Of a DNA stretch of 64,000 bases, positions 17,067 to 26,808 are shown one piece after another (position 1 is the first letter of the stretch; every line of letters begins with the position of its first letter). This stretch comes from an uncultured Pseudoxanthomonas sp. (lineage in GTDB: Bacteria; Pseudomonadota; Gammaproteobacteria; Xanthomonadales; Xanthomonadaceae), in the NCBI RefSeq assembly GCF_946886695.1, contig NZ_CAMPJD010000012.1, positions 20,561 through 84,560 on the forward strand, read 5' to 3'. A program made the translations under genes and the position numbers. The notes beneath the pieces are model-generated. The model was given only the letters and a program-made list of their open reading frames with translations, made no database searches and was not told the origin of the DNA.

Positions 17067-17912
17067 ATGCGAGGAATGACGTGCATCGGCCGTGCCGCTT
17101 GGCTGTTGTCTGCTCTGCTGTATGCGCAGATTGCATCTGCGCAGAGTGACGCTCCCGTACCGATCGACGACGCGCAAACGACGCGCGCGATCCTGGATGC
17201 CGATGCCACGGGCCGCTTGATCTACCTGCACGACCAGGCGGCTGCCGTCGCCACGGACGCAGCGATGGAGCTCAAGGCGTTTCGTCGGGACGGCAAGCGC
17301 GGAGACCTGGCGGGCTGGATCACCGAGCAGCGCGAGGAAGGCATCGTTGTGAGCTTCGTCAGTAGCGAACCGGTACCACGGGCGCGATACCGGGCGACGG
17401 TCACGAGCGACGGCCGCGTCTCGGGAAAGGCGGAAGCGCTCGCTGAGCCGGCCGCGTTGACGGCGTACGAACTTGGCGCGGCACGGGCGCGTGCCACCGC
17501 CGCCGCTGCAAAGTTTGAGCCCTGCTCACGTACCTACAACACTGTCGTGCTGCCCACCAATAATGAGGGCGGTGGCTGGGCCGCGTATCTGCTGCCGGGA
17601 ACCACGCAGCATGGCGTCGTCCCCATCGGCGGCCGCTATCGGCTCGATCTGGATCCCGCCGGAGAACGGATCCTCAAGCAACGGCCCTTCACTCGCACCT
17701 GCATTGCGCTCGACAGTCCACGCAACGACAGATCCATGAAAGCAGTGGCCATGATGGTCACCCACCTGCTGGATCCCGTGCCGACCGAGGTGCACGTGTT
17801 CTGGAGCCTGTGGGCGCGCCAGCCGATGTATGTGGCTACGTCGGAAGGCAATTGGCTGATCGAGGATGGCAAGACCAGGCTGATGTCGCGCAGGGAGAAG
17901 AGAGAACAATGA
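17067..17912 (+). CDS. Secreted protein of unknown function, 281 residues
   Basis: I do not recognise a family. The protein has a signal peptide ending in IASAQ, then a mixed alpha/beta sequence with single cysteines in EPCSRTYNT and TRTCIALDS that could form a disulfide in the periplasm. The C-terminus is basic (RLMSRREKREQ). The ATG at 17067 is preceded by GAGAAGGAG, a good ribosome binding site. The last four bases overlap the start of the next gene (ATGA), so the two are almost certainly one operon and may act together. Confidence 0.75.
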   Translation: MRGMTCIGRAAWLLSALLYAQIASAQSDAPVPIDDAQTTRAILDADATGRLIYLHDQAAAVATDAAMELKAFRRDGKRGDLAGWITEQREEGIVVSFVSSEPVPRARYRATVTSDGRVSGKAEALAEPAALTAYELGAARARATAAAAKFEPCSRTYNTVVLPTNNEGGGWAAYLLPGTTQHGVVPIGGRYRLDLDPAGERILKQRPFTRTCIALDSPRNDRSMKAVAMMVTHLLDPVPTEVHVFWSLWARQPMYVATSEGNWLIEDGKTRLMSRREKREQ

Positions 17913-18328
17913 AGACGGCGGCATCCACCACTCTTCGTGCACTGTGCGCATGTACGCTGCTGGCGCAGGCGGCCGTGGCTTCGTCGACCTCGCCCGCGCC
18001 TGCACCTTCGCCAGCCACCAACGACACTGCGACGGTCTGCGCTGCCGCACGCCTCAAACCTTTCACGAGCCCCTACGGCGTCCGCCAGGCATGGCCGGTG
18101 ATGGCGTCGCCGCCAGCCGACATGCTGCACACGCTGGGCACGCCCTTGTCGGACATGGGCCACGTCGCCGACGGCTACCAGCAGTTCCTGCATGTCGATA
18201 CGCAGGCACGCGCGGTCTATGTGGTCGAACAAGGCGGTTTCGCCGGCACCACGAAGGTGTTCGGACCCCTGCCGCTGCCGCGCTGCACGACGACGACCCT
18301 GCCCGAGGCGGCGGCGGCGACACGCTGA
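17909..18328 (+). CDS. Secreted small protein of unknown function, 139 residues
   Basis: The protein has a signal peptide (ending near AVASS) and a Pro/Ala/Ser-rich linker, and then a short globular part with two cysteines, in TVCAAARL and PRCTTTTL. No family is recognised. It starts inside the stop codon of the preceding secreted protein (ATGA overlap), which argues for a two-gene operon and a shared function in the periplasm or outside the cell. It is followed by the convergent PfpI-like gene 24 bases later. Confidence 0.7.
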   Translation: MKTAASTTLRALCACTLLAQAAVASSTSPAPAPSPATNDTATVCAAARLKPFTSPYGVRQAWPVMASPPADMLHTLGTPLSDMGHVADGYQQFLHVDTQARAVYVVEQGGFAGTTKVFGPLPLPRCTTTTLPEAAAATR

Positions 18329-18352
18329 ACTGCGTGGCATCGCGAGACAGGC

Positions 18353-18919
18353 TTACGCCAAGCGGCGCCGGTCGCTGTGTTTTCCTTCCGCGATCTCCTC
18401 CACCAGCTTGGCGCAGAACGCCGGCAAGTCCTTCGGCGTGCGGCTGGTCACCAGGCCCTTGTCGACGATCACCTCGTCGTCTTTCCAGTTCGCGCCCGCA
18501 TTCTCCAGGTCCTTGCGGATGTTGGGCACCGAGGTGACGGTGCGGCCACGCAGCACGTCGGCATTGGCGAGCACCCACGGGCCGTGGCAGATCGCACCGA
18601 CCGGTTTGCCGGCTTCGAAGAAGCCGCGGGTGAAGGCCAGCGCCTGGTCGTCCACGCGCAGGGCGTCCGGATTGAACAGCCCCCCGGGGATGACGAGCGC
18701 GTCGTAGTCCTTAGCGGAGACTTCGGACAGCACATGATCCACGTCCACCTGGTTGCCCTTGTCGAAGTGCTTGAAGCCCTGGATGCGTCCGCCATCGAGC
18801 GAGACGATGTCGACCTGCGCGTGGTGCGACTGCAGTACGCGCATCGGTTCGGTCAACTCGGATTGCTCGAAGCCGTCGGTGGCGAGGATGGCGACGCGTT
18901 TTCCCGTCAGGTGGCTCAT
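18353..18919 (-). CDS. PfpI/DJ-1 family protein (type 1 glutamine amidotransferase-like)
   Basis: The 188-residue protein has the PfpI layout: RVAILATDGFEQSELTEP at the start with the conserved acidic residue, DALVIPGG in the middle and the nucleophile elbow AICHGPWVL with catalytic cysteine near residue 112. A C-terminal TSRTPKDLPAFC block is typical of the YhbO/PfpI group. Members have been described as stress-related proteins with glyoxalase or deglycase-type activity, which remains debated. The start at 18919 fits the family; the frame runs further upstream without family match. It is cytoplasmic and appears to be a single gene. Confidence 0.9.
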   Translation of the reverse strand: MSHLTGKRVAILATDGFEQSELTEPMRVLQSHHAQVDIVSLDGGRIQGFKHFDKGNQVDVDHVLSEVSAKDYDALVIPGGLFNPDALRVDDQALAFTRGFFEAGKPVGAICHGPWVLANADVLRGRTVTSVPNIRKDLENAGANWKDDEVIVDKGLVTSRTPKDLPAFCAKLVEEIAEGKHSDRRRLA

Positions 18920-19053
18920 GGGAAGGCTCCCGTATGAATGAGGTACCACGGTAGCGTGCGCCACGCGCACGGCATGCGAAGGAATCGTTGCCATCGTGTC
19001 AACGCGCGTGGTCGATGTGCTCCAATGCCTCATCTGTTCATGGAAGCGCACTC

Positions 19054-19452
19054 ATGCCCCGTCGCATGGTTGTCGTGTTACGCAGCGTGGCGGCGTGCGT
19101 CGTGTCACTCTACGCGTTGCCTCTGGTCAACCAGATCGGCGGTGAACTCGCAGCGGCGCTGCGCCTGCCTTCCGGCGGTGACGCGCGGCTGGCCTACGAC
19201 CTGCTGTGGTTCGTCATGGCCGGCGTGGCCGGCAGCATGCTGATGGTCGGTGTGGCGGCAGTCGCGAAGACCGCGCACGCCTGGGTGTTCCTCGCGCTGT
19301 ACCTGGCCCTCGGCGTGGCCCTGGTCTGGCTCGCTTGGGAAGACTTCCCGCGCTGGTTCACCCTCGCCTGCCTGCTGACCTTGCCCGCGCAGGTGTGGCT
19401 GGGCTGGTGGTTGGCGTGGGGACGTCGGCGCGCCACGCGCGCGGATACGTGA
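19054..19452 (+). CDS. Small integral membrane protein of unknown function
   Basis: The 132-residue protein is mostly hydrophobic, with four predicted transmembrane helices at about residues 5-25, 45-65, 70-90 and 95-115, and a basic C-terminus. I do not recognise a family. The ATG at 19054 is preceded by GGAAGCG. It is convergent with the small gene at 19456. Confidence 0.65.
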   Translation: MPRRMVVVLRSVAACVVSLYALPLVNQIGGELAAALRLPSGGDARLAYDLLWFVMAGVAGSMLMVGVAAVAKTAHAWVFLALYLALGVALVWLAWEDFPRWFTLACLLTLPAQVWLGWWLAWGRRRATRADT

Positions 19453-19455
19453 GGC

Positions 19456-19749
19456 TCAGGACTGCGCTTCGTTCACATCCGATGCGTCGACGACAAAGCG
19501 GTAGACGCCCTCGTCCGTCTCGACGTGCCAGGGCGAGGTATCGACCTCCAGGCATCGACGGCCATCGCGATCCAAGTGCCCGAGCACGTGGCAGGCAATC
19601 CATCCATCGCAGGGAAGCGCCTGGTCCGCACAACCAACGACCGGCATCTTCTCGATGCCTGGACGCCGGCGCCCTGACGCCTCGTCGATATGGAACTCGA
19701 TCCAGCCAGGGAATTCTTCGTCTACGATTCCGGTGATGCTGATACGCAA
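19456..19749 (-). CDS. Small protein of unknown function downstream of ubiB
   Basis: The frame encodes about 97 residues if a TTG at 19749 is the start (LRISITGIVDEEFPGWIEF). I favour this because the region upstream lies within ubiB and because the SITGIVDEEFPGW opening looks like a domain start. An ATG at 19827 would overlap ubiB by 53 bases. The sequence contains paired cysteines (GCADQALPC and WIACHVL) and many acidic residues and is probably cytoplasmic. It starts 25 bases after ubiB, so it could be its last operon member. The function is unknown and the start is uncertain. Confidence 0.55.
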   Translation of the reverse strand: MRISITGIVDEEFPGWIEFHIDEASGRRRPGIEKMPVVGCADQALPCDGWIACHVLGHLDRDGRRCLEVDTSPWHVETDEGVYRFVVDASDVNEAQS

Positions 19750-19774
19750 CCGCGCTTGCGCGAAGTCTTCTATC

Positions 19775-21427
19775 TCAGCGCCGCGGCCATGCCGCAAGCA
19801 AGGCCCACAGGCCACCGATGCCGGCAATCCAGGCCGCGGCAGGCACGTCGAACAGACGTGGTCCGCCGGCTTCCAGCGCGTAGAGCACGGCGGCGGCGAT
19901 CAACAGCCCCACGCCGAGGATGGCGGCGACGACGCGGCGCTGCATGCCCTTCATCGTCTGCGCCAGGTCGGCGAGATCCTTCGAACGCATCGCCAGCTCG
20001 TGCCGGCCTTCGACCTGCTGGCTGAGCCAGGCATGCACAAGGCGGGGCATGTCAGGCGCGTGCGTCATGATCTCGGGCAGACGCTTGCGGAACTCCTGCG
20101 CCGCGCGCTGCGGGCTGTAGCGTTCCAGCAGGATGCGCTCCAGCACCGGCTTGGCCACGGCCCAGATGTCGATCTGCGGGTCCAGTTGGCGGCCCACGCC
20201 CTCGATGTTCAGCAGCGTCTTCTGCAGCAGGATCAGCTGCGGCTGCAAGGTCAGTTCGTAGCGCTGCGCGGTGCGGAACAGCTTGGCCAGCACCTCGGCC
20301 AGCGAGATCTCGCTGAGTGGGCGGGTGAAATAGGGCTCGCACACCGCGCGCGCGGCGGCTTCCAGCTCGTCGATGCGGATGTGCGCCGGCATCCAGCCGG
20401 CCTGCACGTGCAGTTCGGCGATGCGTCGGTAGTCGCGGTTGAAGATCGCCATGAAGTTCTCGGCGAGCCAGTATTGGTCGTCGCGCGAGAGCTGGCCCAT
20501 GATGCCGAAATCCAGCGCGATGAAACGCGGATCGGTCTTCCGTTCCGGGTCGACCCAGATGTTGCCGGCGTGCGCGTCGGCGTGGAAGAAGTTGTCGCGG
20601 AACACCTGCTGGTAGAACACGCGCACGCCCTTGGCGGCGAGCGCCTTGCGGTCGATACCGGCGCCGTCCAGTGCGGCGATGTCGTCGGACGGGATCCCAC
20701 GCACGCGCTCCATCGTCATCGCGCGCTCGGCGGTGTGCGACCAGATCACCTCGGGCACGTACAGGTCGGGCGACTCGGCCCAGTTGCGCCGCAGCAGGCT
20801 GGCGTTGCCGGCCTCACGCTGCAGGTCGAGTTCGGCCGCCAGCGTGTTCTCGATCTCGGCGACGATCTCGCGCGGACGGATCTTGTCGGCATTCGGGTGC
20901 GCGCGGTCGACGATGGCGGCGACACTCTCCAGCAGCGCGATGTCGCCGGCGATCTGCTTGCGGATGTCGGGGCGCAGCACTTTCACCACCACTTCGCGCC
21001 CGCCGGGCAGCGTGGCCGCGTGCACTTGCGCGATGGATGCGGACGCCAGCGGCGTGGTGTCGAAGTGCTCGAACGCCTCGATGATCGGGCGGCCCAGTTC
21101 CTCTTCCACCAGCGCACGTGCGCGGTCGCCATCGAACGGCGCGACGCGGTCCTGCAGCAGGGTCAGTTCCTCGGCGATGTCGGGTGGAATCAGGTCGCGG
21201 CGGGTAGACAGGATCTGGCCGAACTTGACGAAGATCGGGCCCAGTTCCTGCAACGCCAGCCGCAACCTAACGCCACGCGGCTGCGCGGCGATCTCGGCCG
21301 ACGCGCGCGGGACGAAAGGGCGAGCCAGCTTCAGCCAACGCTCGACCGGTGTGCCATCCAGCAGGTCGTCAAGGCGATAGCGGAGCAACACCCGGCCGAT
21401 GCGGCTGGCCCGCAGCACCGACTTCAT
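19775..21427 (-). CDS. ubiB: Ubiquinone biosynthesis kinase-like protein UbiB
   Basis: The 550-residue protein belongs to the ABC1/ADCK atypical kinase family. It shows the N-terminal KxGQ motif (K68-F-G-Q71), the alanine-rich nucleotide loop [10 protein letters not shown] (127-136), the VVVKV lysine (about K149), [11 protein letters not shown] and LDFGIMGQ. Two hydrophobic helices at the C-terminus anchor it in the membrane. UbiB is needed for ubiquinone synthesis and probably helps extract or deliver lipid precursors with ATPase activity. Its ATG overlaps the ubiJ stop by four bases. Confidence 0.95.
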   Translation of the reverse strand: MKSVLRASRIGRVLLRYRLDDLLDGTPVERWLKLARPFVPRASAEIAAQPRGVRLRLALQELGPIFVKFGQILSTRRDLIPPDIAEELTLLQDRVAPFDGDRARALVEEELGRPIIEAFEHFDTTPLASASIAQVHAATLPGGREVVVKVLRPDIRKQIAGDIALLESVAAIVDRAHPNADKIRPREIVAEIENTLAAELDLQREAGNASLLRRNWAESPDLYVPEVIWSHTAERAMTMERVRGIPSDDIAALDGAGIDRKALAAKGVRVFYQQVFRDNFFHADAHAGNIWVDPERKTDPRFIALDFGIMGQLSRDDQYWLAENFMAIFNRDYRRIAELHVQAGWMPAHIRIDELEAAARAVCEPYFTRPLSEISLAEVLAKLFRTAQRYELTLQPQLILLQKTLLNIEGVGRQLDPQIDIWAVAKPVLERILLERYSPQRAAQEFRKRLPEIMTHAPDMPRLVHAWLSQQVEGRHELAMRSKDLADLAQTMKGMQRRVVAAILGVGLLIAAAVLYALEAGGPRLFDVPAAAWIAGIGGLWALLAAWPRR

Positions 21428-22065
21428 GCGCGATGCTCCACGCGCGCAGCGAGGCGGCCGATGCGCACCGCGATGCGCTCGACATCGTCGCGGATCGCGT
21501 CGACATCGTCATGGAAGGCATTGAGTTCCTCGCGGCCGACCACGTCGCGCGATTCCTCGGTGACATACTCGGCGGCGCTTTCAGCGAGATTGCCTGCCGC
21601 AACACGGGCCTGTTGCAGGCCGGCGCGAACGGCATTGGCGACCTGCACGCCGATGACGTCGCCGAACACCCGGGTGAAGGGCAGCGACCAGTCGGGATCG
21701 AAGCGCGTGGCCAGTGTCTGCAGGCGACGGGCGAGGTCGGCATCGCCGGACACCTTGACCTTGCCGACCGGCGTGGCGTGGTCGCGACGGAAGAACGGCA
21801 GTTGTCCCAGCAGGCCGCCGAGCGTGCTGCGCACAGCGAGATCGGCTTCGATCACTTCGCTTGCAGGTCCCACCTGGAGCCGGCCGCCCCCGACCATGAT
21901 GTCCATCGCCAGAGGTGGTGCATCGACTACCAGCTGGATGCGGCGGCCTTCGAGAAGACGCAGCGCGGCCGAGGTGTCGGGATCCAGCGCGATCGCCTGG
22001 TTGAGCGCAGTTTCCAGCGCACGACCGGCGAGGGGTTTCAAGGCATCGAACGGAGACAGGTCCAT
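21424..22065 (-). CDS. ubiJ: Ubiquinone biosynthesis accessory factor UbiJ (SCP2 domain)
   Basis: The 213-residue protein has an N-terminal SCP2-like lipid-binding domain (about 15-115) with [21 protein letters not shown] and [15 protein letters not shown], then a helical C-terminal part. UbiJ binds ubiquinone intermediates and with UbiK supports the Ubi complex. The adjacency to ubiB with ATGA overlap makes the assignment firm. UbiE, which often precedes it, is not in the next stretch; DUF1328 is found instead. Confidence 0.88.
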   Translation of the reverse strand: MDLSPFDALKPLAGRALETALNQAIALDPDTSAALRLLEGRRIQLVVDAPPLAMDIMVGGGRLQVGPASEVIEADLAVRSTLGGLLGQLPFFRRDHATPVGKVKVSGDADLARRLQTLATRFDPDWSLPFTRVFGDVIGVQVANAVRAGLQQARVAAGNLAESAAEYVTEESRDVVGREELNAFHDDVDAIRDDVERIAVRIGRLAARVEHRA

Positions 22066-22181
22066 GCCGCCATTCTAGCGGCAAAGCCTGTACGCCCCGC
22101 CCGCCCGTCTGCCTGCATCGTGCGGGCTCGGGGCGGGCTCGACGGCGTCCTGCCGTCCCGGCGGAGAGAGACGGTGACGCG

Positions 22182-22340
22182 TCAGACGCGCTTGCCGCGC
22201 AGCAGCGAGATGATCGCCAGGATCACGAAGACGACGAACAGCACCCACGCGATGTTGGTGGCGGCACCCGCGATGCCGCTGAAACCCAGCACGGCGGCGA
22301 TGAGGGCGATGACGAAGAAGATGATGGCGTAGCGCAGCAT
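22182..22340 (-). CDS. DUF1328 (YtjA-like) small membrane protein
   Basis: This 52-residue protein reads [19 protein letters not shown], then [16 protein letters not shown] and LLRGKRV. This is the typical DUF1328 sequence with two transmembrane helices and a GFxGIA turn. The family is common in proteobacteria and tied to stress in some reports; its function is not known. The start is fixed by the conserved MLRYA. An AAAGGAGTTTCC ribosome binding site lies just before the ATG. Confidence 0.92.
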   Translation of the reverse strand: MLRYAIIFFVIALIAAVLGFSGIAGAATNIAWVLFVVFVILAIISLLRGKRV

Positions 22341-22489
22341 GGAAACTCCTTTGGGCTGTGGCCAGCGGTGCAGCCGTTAGTGGCGTGCGTCATGCTGGAA
22401 CGCGGGGAGTCATCGTCGCGTGAGTGTCGCGCGACGCGATATGGATACGCTTCAGTGTCGTGATTCGGGCGTGAAGGCAGCGCTGCTGG

Positions 22490-22630
22490 TGTAGAAGGGC
22501 TTCAGCACCGACCTCTCCCACCAGGGATCCCGTCGCCACCAGACCCATCCACTCCCCTGCCGCGCTGCGGCGCGCTCATCGACGCGTACACGGCAAGTTG
22601 TTCGAGGCGCGGACTGAAGCCCCTCCTACA
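22490..22630. repeat. Dispersed inverted repeat overlapping the oleD 3' end
   Basis: The left arm (22490-22511, TGTAGAAGGGCTTCAGC) and right arm (about 22608-22630, GACTGAAGCCCCTCCTACA) are imperfect reverse complements, of the same type as the element at 488-547. About 95 bases separate them. The right arm contains the oleD stop codon. The rest of 22341-22489 shows no gene that I can support. Confidence 0.6.
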
Positions 22631-23627
22631 ACGGATGATCGCGCAGCCAGGCGCGCAGGCGCTCGAAGCCTTCCTCCATCGACACGCGCGGCACATAGCC
22701 GAAGTCGCGTCGCGCCGGCGCCATGTCGTACCAGTGCGCGGTACTCAACTGTTCGGCGAGGAAGCGGGTCATCGGCGGTTCGCCTTTCAGCGGCAGCACC
22801 GTCCATAGCGTTTCGCACACCGCGCCGATGCGGTAGGCGGCCTTGAACGAGAGGTGCTTGTCCACGCGCGGCGCGCCGGCCGACTCCAGCAGCGCATTGA
22901 GCAGTTTGCGCATCGGCCACGGCTCGCCGTTGGAGATGAAGTACGCCTTGCCCGCGCAGGCGGCGCCGGACGCGAGGTGATCGAAGGCGTCGAAGTGCGC
23001 CTGCGCGGCGTTGTCGATGTAGGTGGTGTCGACGTGGTTTTCGCCGCTGCCGACGATGCGAAGGCGCCCGGCGCGCGCGCGCGACACCAGCCGCGGCAGG
23101 ATCTGGTGGTCACCGGGACCCCAGATCAGGCGCGGCCGCAGTGCCACCGTGGCGAGCGTGGCATCGTTGGCGGCGAGCACGGCCTTCTCGGCGATCGTCT
23201 TGGTGGTCGCGTACGGCGCCTTGAAGCCTTCGCCATAGGGCACGTCCGCAGCGCTGCCGCCTTCCACCGGATGCGTGGCGCGATGCGTGACGCTGGGCGT
23301 GGAGGTGTAGACCAGGCGACCGACGCCGTGCGTACGGCACGCATCCAGCACGTTCTGCGTGCCGACCACGTTGGCGTCGTGATAGCCCTTGTAACTGCCC
23401 CAGGCACCGGCCTTCGCCGCGTTGTGGAAGACTGCGTCCACGCCGTCGGCGGCATGCCGCACTGCGTGCGCGTCGGCGAGGTCGCCCTGCACCTGCCCCA
23501 CGCCGAGTTCGCGCAGCACCGGGTAGTAGCCACGGTTGAGGCTGATCACCTCGTGTCCGCGTTCGACCAGCCCGCGGCACAGCGCCTGGCCCAGGAATCC
23601 ACCGCCGCCGGTGACGAGGATCTTCAT
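22626..23627 (-). CDS. oleD: OleD, 2-alkyl-3-oxoalkanoate reductase
   Basis: The 333-residue protein is an extended short-chain dehydrogenase with the NADP-binding TGGGGFLG motif (6-13) and the catalytic Y139-xxx-K143. The alignment features [20 protein letters not shown] and [17 protein letters not shown] match OleD. In the ole pathway it reduces the beta-keto acid made by OleA to a beta-hydroxy acid. Its ATG overlaps the stop of oleC (ATGA), so the two are coupled. The frame continues upstream into oleC but only from 23627 is it OleD-like. Confidence 0.93.
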   Translation of the reverse strand: MKILVTGGGGFLGQALCRGLVERGHEVISLNRGYYPVLRELGVGQVQGDLADAHAVRHAADGVDAVFHNAAKAGAWGSYKGYHDANVVGTQNVLDACRTHGVGRLVYTSTPSVTHRATHPVEGGSAADVPYGEGFKAPYATTKTIAEKAVLAANDATLATVALRPRLIWGPGDHQILPRLVSRARAGRLRIVGSGENHVDTTYIDNAAQAHFDAFDHLASGAACAGKAYFISNGEPWPMRKLLNALLESAGAPRVDKHLSFKAAYRIGAVCETLWTVLPLKGEPPMTRFLAEQLSTAHWYDMAPARRDFGYVPRVSMEEGFERLRAWLRDHPL

Positions 23628-25267
23628 GCGTGCTGCTCCAGGTGCGTTGTCGCCCAGGCGGCCAGTGTTTCGCGGCCGATCTTGGCGTTGTGGCGGATGT
23701 CGACCGGGAAGCCCGGATGCAGCAGGTAGGCGATGATGCGCGCGGTGTGCGGATGGCGTGTGGCGATGGCGCGCAGTTCGGCTTCGATGCGCGCGGGATC
23801 GGCACTGATGCCGGGCTGCAGTTCGTAACACAGCACCGGCCGCTGCCTGCCCGCTTCGCCCACGCCGACCAGCGCGGTACGGCGGATCTGCGGATGGGTG
23901 TTGAACACGGGTTCGACCTGTTCGGTATAGAGCGGGCCGTCGGCGGTTTCCACGCGCTGCGTCTTGCGGCCGCAGAACCACAGGCGGCCTTCGCCATCGA
24001 ACCAGCCGACGTCGCCCATGCGGTGCACGATGCGTTCTCCACCGTCAGGCAGCGCTTCGCGGATCTTGGCGATGCGCGTGGCCGCGTCGCGACGGAAGTA
24101 GGTGTCGGTGGCGGTGGGACCGGCAACGGTGATTTCGCCGATCTCGCCTTGTTGCAGCACCTCGACCCCGTCCCAGCGTTCGATCGGCGCATCGACGATG
24201 CGGATGATACGGACCTCGTTCGGCGACACAGCGCGGCCGACACAGGTGCCAGCCCCGGCCTCGGTCGTCGCGCGCGTGGATTCCAGTTCGCGCCCTTCGA
24301 TGACGGCAACGGGCAGGCATTCGGTGGCGCCGTACGGCGTCCAGAACTGCGCGCCCTCCGGCAGCAGCGTGCGGATCTTCGCCACCACGTCCGGCGGCAC
24401 CGGCGCGCCGGCGGAGGTCACGCGCTGCACGGTGGGCAGCGGCGCGCCGTGGTCGGCGAGCACCTTCATCAGCGCCGGCGAGCCGAACAGCTGGGTGATG
24501 CCGAAGCGCGCGATGGCCGCGTGCAGCTTCTTCGGATCGGCACTCGCGGGCCGGGTGGGATCCATGTCGGGGATCACCGACGTCAGCCCGAGGGCCGGGT
24601 CGAACAATGCGAACGGCGGGAACGTCGGCAGGTCCACGCCGCCGGGCTGCATGCCGAAGGCGTTGCGCAGCAGTTCGATCTGCGCGACGAAATGACGGTG
24701 GCGATAGACCACACCCTTCGGCACGCCGGTGGAGCCGCTGGTGAACAGGATGCCGGCGACATCATCGGGCGAGGTGTCCGCGAGTTGCGGACCCGCGCCG
24801 GTGCCGCGCGCTTCGATCTTCGCCAGCGTCGTGCCGCCCCAGGCCCAGCGCGTGCCGACGGTGACGATCTTCTTCGCCGACCTGGCCCAGCCCAGCACGC
24901 GACGAGCGACCTGGGCCAGCGGGATGCCGATGAAGGCCTCGGGTTCGGCTTCGTCCAGGCACTGCTTCAGCGCGCGCCGGTCGATACCCGGGTCCACCAG
25001 CACCGGCACGGCGCCGGCCTTGAACAGCGCGAACATCAACAGGAAGAACTCCGGTGTCGGCCGCACCATCACCACGGTGCGGCTGCCGCGGCCGATGCCG
25101 TACGCGCCCAGGCCGGCGGCGATGGCGTCGCTGCGGGCATCGAGCTGCGCGTAGGTGAGCTCGCGGGTGTAGCGGCCGGCGCCATCGGGGCAGCGCATGG
25201 CCACGCGGTCGGGCTGCTCGCGGGCCAGCCGGGGCAGGCTGGCGGCGATGTTGCACGGATCGGTCAT
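23624..25267 (-). CDS. oleC: OleC, olefin beta-lactone synthetase (AMP-dependent ligase family)
   Basis: The 547-residue protein is an acyl-CoA synthetase-superfamily member with the P-loop-like [12 protein letters not shown] (175-186), [10 protein letters not shown], and the C-terminal GRKTQRVE hinge. OleC activates the beta-hydroxy acid from OleD with ATP and closes it to a beta-lactone. Its place in an ole cluster separates it from ordinary fatty acid-CoA ligases. It is separated from oleAB by a gene on the opposite strand (25360-25740), so oleCD must have its own promoter. Confidence 0.93.
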   Translation of the reverse strand: MTDPCNIAASLPRLAREQPDRVAMRCPDGAGRYTRELTYAQLDARSDAIAAGLGAYGIGRGSRTVVMVRPTPEFFLLMFALFKAGAVPVLVDPGIDRRALKQCLDEAEPEAFIGIPLAQVARRVLGWARSAKKIVTVGTRWAWGGTTLAKIEARGTGAGPQLADTSPDDVAGILFTSGSTGVPKGVVYRHRHFVAQIELLRNAFGMQPGGVDLPTFPPFALFDPALGLTSVIPDMDPTRPASADPKKLHAAIARFGITQLFGSPALMKVLADHGAPLPTVQRVTSAGAPVPPDVVAKIRTLLPEGAQFWTPYGATECLPVAVIEGRELESTRATTEAGAGTCVGRAVSPNEVRIIRIVDAPIERWDGVEVLQQGEIGEITVAGPTATDTYFRRDAATRIAKIREALPDGGERIVHRMGDVGWFDGEGRLWFCGRKTQRVETADGPLYTEQVEPVFNTHPQIRRTALVGVGEAGRQRPVLCYELQPGISADPARIEAELRAIATRHPHTARIIAYLLHPGFPVDIRHNAKIGRETLAAWATTHLEQHA

Positions 25268-25359
25268 GCGGCCATTGTCGCCGCTGGACGGTACTTGCGT
25301 CAGCCGCCGGCGTTGGCAGAATGCGCGTCCCGCCCGCGTCCTGACGCCACTCCACGCCG

Positions 25360-25740
25360 ATGCACCCCTGCCTGACCTGCGGCGCCTGCTGCGCCCACTT
25401 CCGCGTCAGCTTCCACTGGAGCGAGGCAGACCCCGAGCAGGGCGGCGTGGTGCCGATTGCACTGACCGAGCCGCTGCGCGTCCACGAGCGCGTGATGCGC
25501 GGCACTTCGCAGAAGGAACCGCGGTGCGTGGCACTGGACGCCGACATCGGCCGCTACAGTCGCTGCAGCATCCACGACCGGCGCCCGTCGGTGTGCGCGC
25601 TGGTGCCGGCATCACTGGAATTCGGCGAGCGCAGCGCGCAGTGCGACAAGGCGCGTGTGGCGCATGGACTCCCACTGCTGGTGGAGGCGGACTGGACCGG
25701 CGTTGTGGACGCGGAGAAAAATCCGCTGCCAGAGCTCTGA
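25360..25740 (+). CDS. YkgJ family cysteine cluster protein
   Basis: The 126-residue protein begins CLTCGACCAHFRV, the CxxCxxCC cluster of the YkgJ (UPF0153) family, and has two further conserved cysteines in RCSIHDRRPSVCALV. The cysteines are expected to bind a metal or Fe-S centre. The function is not established. It is the only plus-strand gene within the ole cluster and splits oleCD from oleAB. Confidence 0.88.
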   Translation: MHPCLTCGACCAHFRVSFHWSEADPEQGGVVPIALTEPLRVHERVMRGTSQKEPRCVALDADIGRYSRCSIHDRRPSVCALVPASLEFGERSAQCDKARVAHGLPLLVEADWTGVVDAEKNPLPEL

Positions 25741-25748
25741 TCGCCCGG

Positions 25749-25820
25749 CGTAGAGCCGAGCTTGCTCGGCTGCTTCTTGCAGGATTGCACAAAGAGCAGC
25801 GGAGCAAGCTCCGCTCTACG
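25749..25820. repeat. Paired hairpin repeat between ykgJ-like gene and oleB
   Basis: Two 26-base arms, CGTAGAGCCGAGCTTGCTCG onward (25749-25774) and its near reverse complement (25795-25820), are each also hairpins. They differ by a compensating C/G swap: CCGAGC/GCTCGG against CGGAGC/GCTCCG. Such co-variation suggests that the hairpin shape is conserved. It is of the REP-like type. Confidence 0.7.
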
Positions 25821-25850
25821 GCAAGAACGTGTCAGCCCCGCTGCGGAGGA

Positions 25851-26741
25851 TCACGCCAGCGGATGACGATCCAGGAAGTCGCGGATCAGCGGCACCAGGA
25901 TCTCGTGCTTGTCTTCCAGCACGTAATGGCCGGCGTCCTCGTACGCATGCACCTCCGCGTTCGGCAGCGCGGCACGGAAGCCGTCGAGGAAGTGCCTGTC
26001 GAACACGAAATCCTTCAGACCCCAGCCCAGGAACGCGGGCCGGTCGGCGAACGACGGCAGCGCTTTGCCAGCGGCTTCGAGCAGCGGCCACGCCTTGTCC
26101 TGCGGACCGAGCGGGATGTCCTGCATGAAGCGGATCGTCGAAATGCGGTTGGCCCAAGTGTCGTACGGCGACACGTAGGCGCGGCGTACATCGGCCGGCA
26201 TGCGCCGCTCGACACCGATCCAGGACGCACCCGCAGAGAATGCATTGAAGCCGCGGATGATCCACTCGCCGATTGTCCAGTCGCGACCCAACCCGATCTG
26301 CCACGGCATCGCCTTCGCCGCCGGCATCGGGAATGCAGCGGTGTTGGTGACCACCAGGCGCTTCACCTGCGTGGCGTGCGACAGCGCCCAGCCGAAGCCG
26401 ATCATGCCGCCCCAGTCGTGCACGGCCAGCGTCACCGGGCCGGTGATGCCCAGGTGCTGCAGCAGCGCGGCGACGTCGTCCACGCGCGACTGCAGGGTGT
26501 AGTCGTAGCGGCTGTCGTCGGGTTTGTCGGACAGGCCCATGCCGATGTGGTCGGGCACGATGCAGCGGTACTTGTCGGACAGCCCCGCCACCAGCGTGCG
26601 CCAGTAATAGCTCCACGACGGATTGCCGTGCAGCATCACCACCACCTCGCCGTCGCGCGGGCCTTCATCAAGGTAGTTCATCGACAGGCCCGGACGGACC
26701 TCGAAGCGCTTCGGATGGGAGGGATAGCCGGGAAGGTTCAT
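25851..26741 (-). CDS. oleB: OleB, beta-lactone decarboxylase (alpha/beta hydrolase)
   Basis: The 296-residue protein is a haloalkane dehalogenase-like alpha/beta hydrolase. It has the oxyanion motif HGNPSW (38-43), the nucleophile D109 in VHDWGG and the catalytic H272 in AGHYVLED. OleB releases carbon dioxide from the beta-lactone to give the cis-olefin. Its position next to oleA distinguishes it from true dehalogenases. A terminator hairpin separates it from oleA (see 26758), so it may depend on readthrough or have its own promoter. Confidence 0.92.
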   Translation of the reverse strand: MNLPGYPSHPKRFEVRPGLSMNYLDEGPRDGEVVVMLHGNPSWSYYWRTLVAGLSDKYRCIVPDHIGMGLSDKPDDSRYDYTLQSRVDDVAALLQHLGITGPVTLAVHDWGGMIGFGWALSHATQVKRLVVTNTAAFPMPAAKAMPWQIGLGRDWTIGEWIIRGFNAFSAGASWIGVERRMPADVRRAYVSPYDTWANRISTIRFMQDIPLGPQDKAWPLLEAAGKALPSFADRPAFLGWGLKDFVFDRHFLDGFRAALPNAEVHAYEDAGHYVLEDKHEILVPLIRDFLDRHPLA

Positions 26742-26757
26742 CGCGCGTCGCCGCCGT

Positions 26758-26784
26758 CAAAGAAAAGGGCCGGCGAACCGGCCC
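26758..26784 (-). terminator. Rho-independent terminator or attenuator between oleA and oleB
   Basis: On the minus strand, GGGCCGG-TTCG-CCGGCCC is followed by TTTTCTTTG. This is a strong 7-bp GC stem with a stable TTCG loop and a T-rich tail. It lies between the oleA stop and the oleB start. Confidence 0.85.
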
Positions 26785-26808
26785 CTGGAATGCGAATGCC
26801 GGGTGGGA

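Noticed and set aside
25851..26741. Haloalkane dehalogenase
   Set aside because: The fold and nucleophile match, but the gene sits in an oleABCD cluster, where the homologous protein is the beta-lactone decarboxylase OleB.
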